Source: Perkinsus marinus ATCC 50983
Taxonomy: Eukaryota; Perkinsozoa; Perkinsida; Perkinsidae
Direction of reading: 5' to 3'
NCBI RefSeq assembly: GCF_000006405.1
Contig: NW_003215766.1
Location: forward strand, 527,687-591,686
Length of the DNA: 64,000 bases
In this document: positions 24,052 through 33,699 of the stretch, piece by piece
Position numbering within the stretch: position 1 is the first letter of the stretch
Layout of the letters: every line of letters begins with the position of its first letter
Made by a program: the position numbers and the translations under genes
The notes under the pieces: generated by a model
What the model saw: only the letters and a program-made list of their open reading frames with translations
Told to the model about the DNA's origin: nothing
Databases searched by the model: none

Positions 24052-24322
24052 CTGTGGGGCTGTCATTGTTTATCGATATGACTCAAGTACGGTATGGGGT
24101 CAAGCAACGGGATAGGGTATAATAGGCGAGGAACAAAAATACATACTGAGCCCTCTCCTGTCGCTCCATCAACTCAAGACGACACCTCGGGGGGGGATGC
24201 AGGAGAGGAGACGATAGTGAATATCTGCGTTATTATTATTATGATGGGATCACAAAGAACACCACTATCCACACGATGAGGATCTAAAATGAACAACAAT
24301 CTTCGCTCCGCCGTCGACGCCA

Positions 24323-24880
24323 TCATCCGACAACTATTACCAATAGTAGTATAGATATACATGCCACTTTGCGCCAGAAGTTCTTCTTCTTGCTATGGTG
24401 GGTCTCCTGCAGCTCCTCCACTACCTACATATGCTCTTTTGTGAGAAAAACGAACGTCCATTAATATTCAAAGAGGACAACACTAACCTGCCTCCTCCAG
24501 TTACTACCTTCCCCGTCGAGTCCTTGGCCTGTTCTATTTGTTCATCAACAGCATCTATAGTCTCTTGCTGTTTCACTACTTCACCATGCAGCTGATGGTA
24601 CATATCCTAATACGTTCAAACTCCCATCACAACACCAAATTAGCTTCTGTCCTCTACCACCTGAACTACTCCCATATTCTTATCGACCTTCCTCAAGTCC
24701 TTCAACTTCTGCCGTTGTAGAGCTTCATCTAAAGACACGTCCTGATCCTGAGGACAGTAAACCCATCGATCAAATCTGAGGCCACCACGACCACGCACTT
24801 GCAATAATGGATCTCGCAAAGAAGAATACGAACTAGATGCTGTGAATGGATTCAGCGATTCTGGGTAGGGCTGCCGCGAC
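24323..24880 (-). CDS. Syntaxin-like Q-SNARE
   Basis: SNAREs drive vesicle fusion. Exons encode LRDPLLQVRGRGG and SLDEALQRQKLKDLRKVDKN near 24830-24660. After an intron ending ATTAG follows the SNARE helix MYHQLHGEVVKQQETIDAVD and EQIEQAKDSTGK, with heptad spacing and a glutamine in QQETID at the zero-layer position of the syntaxin class. After a second intron come VVEELQETHHSKKKNFWRK and a short hydrophobic tail (VACISILLLVIVVG), stopping at 24323. The tail of about 14 residues is short for a membrane anchor. The N-terminal (Habc) part was not found and the start is unknown; a family 1 element lies where it might be expected. Confidence 0.65.
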
Positions 24881-24884
24881 GGAG

Positions 24885-25055
24885 GCCCTAATGAAAATAG
24901 AAAGCATGAACATGGTCCGCCGCATGCGTAGCTGCTATTTGCGGAAACTCTGAGGAAATTCTCAATGGTTTCTGCACAGTTACACCCGAATTTGTATGTA
25001 AACTTCTGAAATTAGTGACAAAATTCCTGGACTCAGCTGAGGGAAGCAAACACTG
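24885..25055 (+). mobile_element. MITE-like element, family 1, copy C
   Basis: Contains GAACATGGTCCGCCGCATGC, GAGGAAATTCTCAATGG, ACCCGAATTTGTATGTAAAC and CTCAGCTGAGGGAAGC, and ends CAAACACTG. The most diverged of the five copies; both edges are approximate. Confidence 0.65.
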
Positions 25056-25937
25056 AGATACAGCGTCACCACAGGCAGGTGTCGGCACTTACTCTGAGGA
25101 AGCCCAGTGGAGCCGGACACTGGCATGGAAGCTGGCGGAATCAGGGGTATCTGCTAAAGAATCATCCTTATACTACTCAACACGACCAAGGGGGCTTCAG
25201 AAACACTCTCATGGCAATCAGTGCAAGGATTTGCTACTACCAGGAAGAACGGAAAGACCACCAACTGGAGGGCTCCTCTTTAACGGAGTTCAGTACTCGC
25301 TTGGGCTCTTCCAACTCTTAGACACCCAACTATCTCAGCGGACTCTAGCATCACCATTGCCCCAGCACCTCTAGGAGTGCTCCTTGCTTCCATCAGTTAC
25401 TGGGATTGAGAACGGCTAACTACAATCAAGCCATACACCACCACACCGAGAGCTTCTCATCGCAGGTCCACCGGTTTTCATAGCAGACGGCAATCAAAAT
25501 CTGTGTGGTGCATGCCAACACCCACTAGACACATCTCGTTACAGCCCCGTTACGTTACGGAGCTAGACACCTTAGGCCATTGTGGCACCCCCTGTCAGGA
25601 GACTCTCGAGCGGCAGTTACTGCAAGATCGACGGTGGCCTAGCCAGGGAAGGTATGTCAGTGGAAGGGCGATGAGACCGACGGTACCTTCCATGCACGGC
25701 TTGTCTCGAAAAAGGCTATCCCAAGTTACCATCGATCGAGCGTGTGAGGGACACAGACTGCAGTGAGAGCCCAAAGACCCAAGAATGGCGTCGGGTACAG
25801 TAGGGACTCTATTGAATGATAATACCACAACTACCCTCTGTATATCTCGAGGGTGACGATTCACGACAACTAAGGTAGGTAAACGATTACACTAACACTC
25901 TACTAGGACAGTCGAGATCTACATCACTACAAGTGAA
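25056..25937. other. Unresolved region
   Basis: Open frames on both strands overlap and none resembles a known protein. No repeat or RNA recognised. Confidence 0.3.
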
Positions 25938-26288
25938 ATGCCCCCTGTCAATTGTTTGGAATCCCAACATGGACAGTTGGGTCGAATAAGTGTGGGTGAT
26001 TCGGGAACCTGCAAGGCTTGTTGAACTGGTTTGGCGGATGATATTCGCGTTGGCACTCGGGAGGTCGCAAGATCAGTTTTCGGGGGCCAGGGGCAAGCTG
26101 TGTCCGATGAGTTCAACGCTCCCGAGGCTTACTCCTTGAGAACGTCAAGTAGCGGCTCTCAAGTGTTACAAGAAACAGCAAAGAGGACCTTGAGTGGGGA
26201 CCTCAAAGTCCTTACTTATAGGAATCCTGACGCTCCTTTGCCTCCTAAGTTTAAAGAAAGCGCTCCCTCCCTAAGGAAAGCTTCCTAA
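25938..26288 (+). CDS. Possible hypothetical protein
   Basis: A frame from 25938 (MPPVNCLESQHGQLGRISVG) gives way near 26020 to another frame (VARSVFGGQGQAVSDEFNAP, QVLQETAKRTLSGDLKVLTY) that stops at 26288. Composition is protein-like in both parts, but there is no good intron between them. It could be a small gene, an exon or a decayed fragment. No family recognised. Confidence 0.25.
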
Positions 26289-26672
26289 GTAATAGGAAAG
26301 TTAGCTTCGTTATCGGTATCATATATTCCTGTTAGCGGTTAGCTACGTTGCATTGGCTGAATTTCGTGGCGAGTGACGCTATCGTGCTAAGTCGAAGCGT
26401 GACATCAAGTGATGCCAAGGTCCCCCTAAGAGGGCCTCTTGAACAACATAAACTGTATTGATGTCACGCTAATAACCCCTCTGTCCCTTTTCGGTGGGCT
26501 GACCTCGACTCGGACGACCTATGTGTACTGACTCCCCCAGGGATAGCCTTGTGATGCCGTAAGCCTTGGGTGAGTCACGAGGGTGGTGGGCAGTCGCAAG
26601 AATAGTATTATCGCGAGGCCGAGGACTGTGTTACATAGGCTTAGACGTTTTTCACCACGTTGTGGTCACTCA

Positions 26673-29600
26673 ATGGCTGACATTTCCCCGGACAACCTCT
26701 TCAAGGCCCTCACCGGTTCCTTCTCCCCCGACGCTAATCAGCGTCGAGAAGCCGAGAACATCATTACGGCTGCCCAAAGGCAGCAAGGATTCATGCAGGC
26801 CCTTTGCCGTGTGTGGATCGAAGACAAGGTATTATTGTGGAGGTCGCCCCCGCGTTGTTGGCCGTAGTGGTGTTGGTCAGGTCGAGTCGGTCATACGCCA
26901 GTCAGCGGCCATCCAAGTGAAAAACGGCATTAAGAACTTCTGGTCTCGTAGAGTGCAATATGATGGCAGTGTAATATGGCGTCGGGCTCTGGTGATTCGA
27001 AATGTTGCTTCGACTAAGACTTCAGTCTCTGTCGCAGTTTCTAGTCTTTCATCGTGCCAGGTGCAGCAGATTACTGAGCCTGGGCCATCTGGCTATGAGC
27101 TGTGTGATGCCGATAAGGCGTTTGTCCTCAGTAACATAGTTGACATTGCGGTTCATGCTAAAGGAGATGCGAAACTCCGCAATTTGGCTATTGAGTGTGT
27201 CCGCGAATGCATTCATCGTGAGTAAGTACCCTCAGTGATAAGGCTTGGTGCTGACGGTATCGCCCTGCTTCCCCTAAGGTACCCAGCATGCTGGCCTGAC
27301 CTTCTCCCTCAGGCTTTGAGCCTCATTGCTGCGATCGAGGATCCCAACAAGGTTGGTGGCCCTCTGAGATTCGTGGCATTTATTGTGACCTGTGGTAGGT
27401 CATGGTGGGCCTGCTAGTAATAAGGAAGATTGCTCGCGAGTTCGAGATGAAGGCTCGTGGTCGTCCCGGTCGTGAGAGCTTGGACTCAGTGGTATCACTC
27501 CTCTTCTATTACTCTTGTTTTGGAGCTCTCTGGGTTGGCAGATAGTACAAGCCCTCCCGCAGCTGCTGGCGTTAGGGGAGAAGCTCTATCCAAGTGCTGA
27601 GGCAATGGACACTCAAGCGGTAATGAAGTCGATGTTGGACTTGGTCGAATTTCATTGGCTGTGTAGGTTGATATGCTACGTGTTATCGCCAAGACATTTC
27701 ATTCCTGTATTCAAACCTCTCTGCACGAGAGCCTTATCACGGACCATGCTTCATGTAAAAAGGGAGGGTGCGGGGATTGAACCTGTGAGGGTCTGTGTGT
27801 AGGTGGTAGATGGATGGAGTTGTTTCTCAAGTGCTCTACGATGTTGTCCGTCCCTACGAGCAAGTTGCCTGCGGATCACGATCAAAGGCAGCAGATCCCT
27901 CTCGCTAAGGTGAATTTTGTGGCGCGTGACGCTTTCTTTGCACCCACCTTTCGTCTACCTTCAGCTGCAGAAATGGACCATGAGGAACATCCACCGATTC
28001 ATCGGTCGCTTTGGCAATCCCCGTTTGGTAAGGGTGCTTCTGTTCCCCAAGCTGATGGCTGCTGGTCAGGTGGCGGCCCATGAGGCGGACCAGAACGTGG
28101 CCGTGGTCATGACCAATTTCGCTCAGTGGTGGTTGGACACTTTCGGCCCAGGCATGACTCAGCAGATGATCGAGCTCCTCCAGAAGAGGGTTACTCAAGG
28201 GGCATTCGTGAGCGACCAGGTAACCTCCTACTAGGCGTAGTGGTCGGGCGACATTGGCTGTAGGTGTTGTATCAAGTCTTCGGCTTCATCGCAGAGGCCG
28301 CACAGCATTCCATCACTTATAAGGTCATCAAGCCTCATCTACAGTAAGCTCAACTGATGACGACGGCTTAGCTGGAATGGCGGTTTATTACAGATTCCTC
28401 GTCCACGATGTCGTCTTGCCAGTTTTGTCCTTCTCCCATGAGGACCAGCAGTTGTGGGAAGCTGATCCCGATGAGGTGACTCGTTGCTGCCCTTCATTGT
28501 ATTAGAGTGAGGTTCCCTTATGCAGTTTATTCGTCGTCAAGGAGCATGCGAGACCATATTCTCGGATCCTCGTAGCGCTGCTGGAGATCTACTACGTGTA
28601 GGTCCTTGTCTGAGTCTGCCGGCATTTTTCGTTTGTACTTTATTACTGTGTGTCAGTCGTTCGTGAGCTACCGTGGTCGCGACAGTCTGAGCATCATAAT
28701 GGCTTCTATTTCTACTGATCTAGAGGCTTACAGTCGAATGGGAGATAAGGTGGACATGGCCGCTTGCTGCAGGTAGTTGGACGGTTAGGTCAGTGAGGTG
28801 GCAGCTCGTGGTGGTGCTCAGGAAAGATGGTGCTCTCAACGCGCTGGAGAACATCGCGGAACAGCTCGCCCTAGCTGCAGTAGAGAAGTCGGGTGGGTCC
28901 AGAGTCGTGTTGGGAGAGGAATGGTATGGATTGTTGTTTAGGAAAATCGAAGAAGTCCAAGAAGGGCAAGAAGAATAAGAAGCCGTCTGCTGTTGAGAAT
29001 CAACTGCCTGATGTGAACGCCCTTCAGCAGATGCTGGTCAATGTGGTCCTGCCGGAGTACAAGTCCCGATGCGCCTTCCTCCGCCTGAGGGCATGCTCGA
29101 CCTTTGAGGCCTTCGTCACTGAGAATATCGAGTTTAGCGCGGAGGTCTTCGGTGCTGCCTTTGTTGCTACTAAGGCTTGCTTGAGCGATACAGAGCTACC
29201 GGTAGGAGGAGGAGGTGGGATGGTTCTGTCGGGTCAGCGAGGGAATGGAGTCGTGATTGATTGCGTGTCGCGAGCCCACTCGAATCTGGTATTGGTATGG
29301 TATATAAAGGCATCTTGGATTATCTCTAAATCGTCATACATGCTAATGATATCTTGGGGACCCGTCCTTGGAGGATCATCGTGCCAATGAGCTCCTCTAT
29401 TTAGATAGATAGTGCTTGTGTACTATAGATTGTCTTACGAGGCCGAGGCGCTTATGGTGTGTGCATTGCTTCCATGCAGGTTCGAGTGCAGGCAGGGGGT
29501 TCCATCAAGCCATTCTTCAACAACTGCTCCCCGACTATGAGGCCCATGGTCGCCCAATCAGTACGTCGTTTGATAGGCTGAGGGCTGTGATGTTTTTGGC

Positions 29601-31837
29601 TGGTTCAGGTCCCTGAGGTTATTGACAGACTGCTTCGTCTCACCCAGGAGGTTGATAGTGAATCTCTTGCGGCAACTCTGGAGTCGATGGCGACGGAGTT
29701 CTCAGATGCAGTTGGACCGTAGGGGCGGTGCGATCGCTGTGATCACTGGTGTTTACTAAGACGGCAGGTACGCGTCTCAAGCTGTGAACCATCTTGTCCC
29801 GACCTTCCTACGACAGATGAAGGCTGAGGAGACGGATGACGATACGTCTATGGTAGTATGTTCATTGGCCGTTGCGGACTCGTTAGTCGTGTTGGGGGAG
29901 TTGTCGAGATTATCATCGTTCAACACCAGCATAGGAGAGAAATCAAAACTCAATCTTGCTTAATTGTTCATGCTGCTACGAGTTAGTATAGAGCAAAACG
30001 GTCGGGCAGGCGACGACCGAAGATATGAGAATAGTATAGTGGGCACGTTGAGATATTTGGCTATTGGTATTGGTTCCCTTCAGGCTGCTATGGGTACTAT
30101 CCAGACTATATTGTCTTTGATGGATTCAGTGTTTAAGAACCCCGCTGCCTTGGGGCAGTGTGAACAGTCTGTTTGTAAGAGGTGGGGTAGGTGAGGGCCT
30201 GGACGGATCTCCTCGATGGTAGGCGGGTTATTGGATGCTCTGTTCACTCCGGATGGCATTGACTATTTTGAGGATGGCTTGGAGATCCTCACTGGAGTTA
30301 CCTTCACCGCGCCTCAGCCTTTGCCAGAGTCCTTGTGGAGGTAGTGGTCCTGGAGGTTGAATGCCAGTTGGAGTGCTTGCGTACAGATATTATTGTTTGA
30401 TCCACCAAGCGGTGTGTGGCGGCAACCTGCCTGGTCATGAGCTCACTGGTCCTCTGTCGGAGGTAGCACGCTGGAAGGAGGACTTATTGTGATGAATGTG
30501 CATGTCAGGGTTGGGCAGCTGACTACTTGGAGAACATGCTTGGTCCTCTGGACAACTACCTTTCTCGAGGGACTCAGACCTGGCTAACTGGGGTCGGACC
30601 AACAGGCATGCGATACACGGAGATGCTCTTTGCCATAGTACGAGAGCTGGCTTTGCCGTGGGGTTTGTAGACGGCATGTGGTGTATGTTGGTGGTGCTTA
30701 GGTGAAGAAGGGTATGGAAATGCAGGATGACTATGCAGCGGCTCAGTCGGCCAAGATGGCTGCGCTGGTGTTTGAGAACTGCAAAGCTGGTCAGGCTGAT
30801 GATTGGCTTGAACCGTACGATAGGACGATACGTGACGGGAGACTGTATGTTGCCTCTCTGGTAGTTACGTAGGGCTCCTTGCCACAGCGATGAAGTCTTG
30901 TGATAAGAGTAAAGGGAAGCAGGACGAGTTGAGATGGATCATCTACGCCTTTGTTATGATGTTGTGGTACTCGCCCAATGCTCTGGTTGCTGTCCTCGAT
31001 AAGCACAACCTCACGTTGGACGTTCTCTCGGCTATCATCCAGGTGGGCATGCGTGCTAAATTCGAACCTGAATTGGGTCTATTGTGGATGTGTCGTTGCT
31101 CAGGGCGCTGGCTTGCTACGATCCCATGATGAGAAGAAGGCGTTGATTCTGGCCCTCGGCAACCTCCTGCGATCGATGCCGCAGTTGCCGGCCCATGTTC
31201 AAGTAGGTTGGGGTATGGGTGTTGATTCTCGATCATATGAGGAATGTAGGGGACCTGCAAGAAGGTGGTGCAGACGGCTTATGAGCAGTGTAAGGAGGTG
31301 CACACTATGCGGCTGAAGGCTAAGGAGAAGGCGGCCCATCGTGGTGATGATGATGAGGATGATGATGATGACAGTGATTGGGTTGAAGAGGGTAGGCAGT
31401 GCTTGGCAAAGGGAGGTACTGCTGTTAGTGTTGTTGGCAGATGATGAGGGGCTTATCCAGGACCTGGGGGATGACGAGGATGCTTCGGCGTCTAGGCAGG
31501 TGAAGCTGATGCAGGAGGTGAGGGCTCAGCTGATGGCCGTGTTGGCTGGGGAGGCTGATGATGACGATGAGGATGATAGTGATTATGATGACGATGAAGA
31601 TGATGATGAGAATAAGACTAGTGCTTTGGTAGGCCGTGGGGAGTAGTGGCTGGAGGTAAGGTGAGCTTGTCCCTTTAGGATCGTTATGACGAGTTCATCT
31701 ATCTCGGGGAGACCTTGTCGCAGTGTCCTGCCTTGTTGGAACATTCAGATCTGTCGCCACAGGATCAACAAACTTGGAAGAACATTATTCAGGAGCGCGC
31801 TAATCAGTTGGCGCAAAAACAACAGCAGCAGAAGTGA
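26673..31837 (+). CDS. IPO7: Importin-7/8-type importin-beta family nuclear transport receptor
   Basis: Start at ATG 26673: MADISPDNLFKALTGSFSPD, then NQRREAENIITAAQRQQGF. Exons follow in importin-7/8 order: VIRQSAAIQVKNGIKNFW; RNLAIECVRECIHR; YPACWPDLLPQALSLI; WMELFLKC; KWTMRNIHRFIGRFGNPRLV; SFSHEDQQLWEADPDE; DPRSAAGDLLR; VLPEYKSRCAFLRLRACSTF; RLLRLTQEVDSESLAATLES; AVNHLVPTFLRQMKAEETDD; YFEDGLEILTG; YLENMLGPLDNYLSRGTQTW; DELRWIIYAFVMMLWYSPNA. An acidic segment (31340-31620) stands where importin-7 also has one. The gene ends SLSP-like then QERANQLAQKQQQQK at the TGA 31835-31837. It has about twenty introns, many near 50 nt, so exact joins for each exon are not listed. Expected to carry ribosomal proteins, histones or similar cargo through nuclear pores using Ran. 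Confidence 0.85.
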
Positions 31838-32124
31838 ATGAACTGGAATTAACGACTCGGGTTTACGATGTCTGTGTATGGCTACTGCACTGCATCATAT
31901 GTTACTTCTAATATACACATCTCTCTATGCTCACGTACCACTCCTTTGCCAAATCACGGGGAGGATTGATACTGGCTTGGTGTCCTCTGCACTTAATCGA
32001 CTAATGTACAGATATACGTAGTAGTTCTCTATGGGAAAATAGTGTTGTGTTGCTGCTGCTGCTGTTCGTCGTCGTTGGTGTTGATCCGGAGGCATCATTA
32101 GTCGTTGCCTATTTCGCGTGGAAT

Positions 32125-33063
32125 ATGTCATCTGCACCTCCCAAGGTCGATCCCACCGTCATCCCTAATGTCGTACAATACGATCAGTTCGCGAGGGAAT
32201 GGCAGCAGATACTCAATCAGGACAACTTTGATGGTTTCCGCATTGAGGCTGGCAAGACTGTGACGAAGAACATGCAGGCCAACCACTCTCTTTTCTTGGG
32301 CACATCTCTGAGCCCGAACCAGTACCTCTATCAGTTTGGTCCGACGTATGCTACGGATGATGGGCGCACTGTTATGGTGGGCAGGCTGGGGATGGACGGC
32401 GGTGTTAACGCTCGGCTGATGAAGAAACTTTTCAAGGGCACTGATTTGAAGATCAACGCCAACTCGAACCTCCACGACCCTCAGAGGAACATGTACGAGT
32501 TCACTGTGGATCAGCAAGGGGAGGATTGGGCAGCTAGTGCTAAGCTGGCCTATCAGGGGACCTGGATATCCAATGTCAGCTTTGCCCAAGAGGTCACCAA
32601 CAACCTCTCGTTGGGTGGAGAGCTGACTCATGTCGCAGTTAATGGTGTGTCTATTGGAGGCTTGGGAGCTCGTTATGTATGGGGCCCTAACTACTTGAGC
32701 TTCGCCTTGGGCCGACAACCTGATTTCAAACAGGGGCCGCAGGCTAATGTACACTCTGCTAAGATGCAGTATGTGCGTAAGGTGTCTGACAGGCTGGCGA
32801 TTGGTAGTGAGTTCGAGTATAGTCAACCTGAGCAGGAGAGTCAGCTGCGTCTGGGCTATGAGTACACCTTTCGTCACGCTAGAGTTCAGGGCTTGTTGGA
32901 CACCTGTGGAAAGGTCTCGTGCTTCGTCCAGGACTTCATGGGCTTTGGCATCAGCGGTATGGTAGATTTTGTGAAGGGCGACTATCGATTCGGTTTCATG
33001 ATGCATATGGTGCCCCAGCCGGAAGATGCAGCAGCGGCTGGTGGGGCTCCTACTTCTGCGTGA
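32125..33063 (+). CDS. TOM40: Tom40, mitochondrial outer-membrane import channel
   Basis: Single exon of 312 codons from ATG 32125 (MSSAPPKVDPTVIPNVVQYD). Tom40 is the beta-barrel pore of the TOM complex. The frame has alternating beta-strand character throughout, with NQYLYQFGPTYATDDGRTVM, LTHVAVNGVSIGGLGARYVW and RLGYEYTFRHARVQGLLDTC, and ends in a hydrophobic strand and an Ala-rich tail. The penultimate strands (GFGISGMVDFVKGDYRFGFM) fit the Porin_3 family signal. VDAC is the alternative, but the KxNxN-type and barrel pattern (TDLKINANSNLHDPQRNMYE) fits Tom40 better. The long open frame extends upstream to 32047, but the preceding Leu/Val-rich codons are unlikely to be translated. Lack of introns sets it apart from its neighbours. 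Confidence 0.85.
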   Translation: MSSAPPKVDPTVIPNVVQYDQFAREWQQILNQDNFDGFRIEAGKTVTKNMQANHSLFLGTSLSPNQYLYQFGPTYATDDGRTVMVGRLGMDGGVNARLMKKLFKGTDLKINANSNLHDPQRNMYEFTVDQQGEDWAASAKLAYQGTWISNVSFAQEVTNNLSLGGELTHVAVNGVSIGGLGARYVWGPNYLSFALGRQPDFKQGPQANVHSAKMQYVRKVSDRLAIGSEFEYSQPEQESQLRLGYEYTFRHARVQGLLDTCGKVSCFVQDFMGFGISGMVDFVKGDYRFGFMMHMVPQPEDAAAAGGAPTSA

Positions 33064-33690
33064 GCAGGACAGATGGTTGGCTTGATGGGAATCTTATCTT
33101 AGCTGTTGTTGTTGTTGGTGATTGCTGTTACTACTGATGCTGCCACGCCTTTTATGCTAACATTACAGCTCTTCAGTCATCGTCCGTTGGAAGTTTCAGA
33201 ACAAGTCGTAGTACTGGTAGTAACAACACACTGCTCTTTATATGGTAGAAGCCCATAATGCTATTGCGTTGAGTGTTGTATAGTGGTCAGTGGAGGGCGG
33301 GGATGAGGGCGCTCCAGCCGAATGAAAGGCCGATCGATTCGGTACTGCCGATGACACGGGGATCAGCGGGTTCGGGAATTGTGGATGAAAATCACCTATA
33401 TGGCTAAGTGTGTCGAGGGCCTTGTGATGGTTGTACGAAGGGATGTATTGGATCGATCTAGATGGCCAATAACCCTCCAGGGACCCCATCGCAGCACGGA
33501 GCACGTTGCCGCCCAACTGACGTCTGTGACCTGTTGTTGGACCATATAAGGCAGGTAGTGTTGAGGTGGTGGTGGTGGTGAAGGGTTACTGATGGGAAAC
33601 TATCGTGCTGGGAGGAGGAACTTTTTAACGCGTTTTTCTCAGAATTTTCACGCTTATGAAGCAGCGGGGAGAGGCCAACATGTAGGGTTC
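33064..33690. other. Intergenic region
   Basis: Contains GTTGTTGTTG-type simple sequence just after Tom40 and a GGTGGTGGTGG run near 33566-33580. No gene recognised. Confidence 0.4.
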
Positions 33691-33699
33691 AGTGGAACG

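Noticed and set aside
23809-24066. Minus-strand frame with Val and Glu homopolymers
   Set aside because: Produced by the microsatellite at 23972-24051; flanking residues show no domain.
26355-26385. TGAATTTCGTGGCGAGTGACGC, similar to 27911-27936
   Set aside because: 22 of 26 bases match an importin intron segment, but the similarity does not extend, so a repeat is not supported.
27756-27802. B-box-like GGTTCAATCCC on the minus strand
   Set aside because: Lies in a ~48-nt importin intron; the T stem does not pair and there is no acceptor stem. Too small to be a tRNA gene.
32128-33006. 292-codon minus-strand open frame
   Set aside because: Antisense shadow of Tom40; composition is not protein-like and it mirrors the plus-strand codon pattern.
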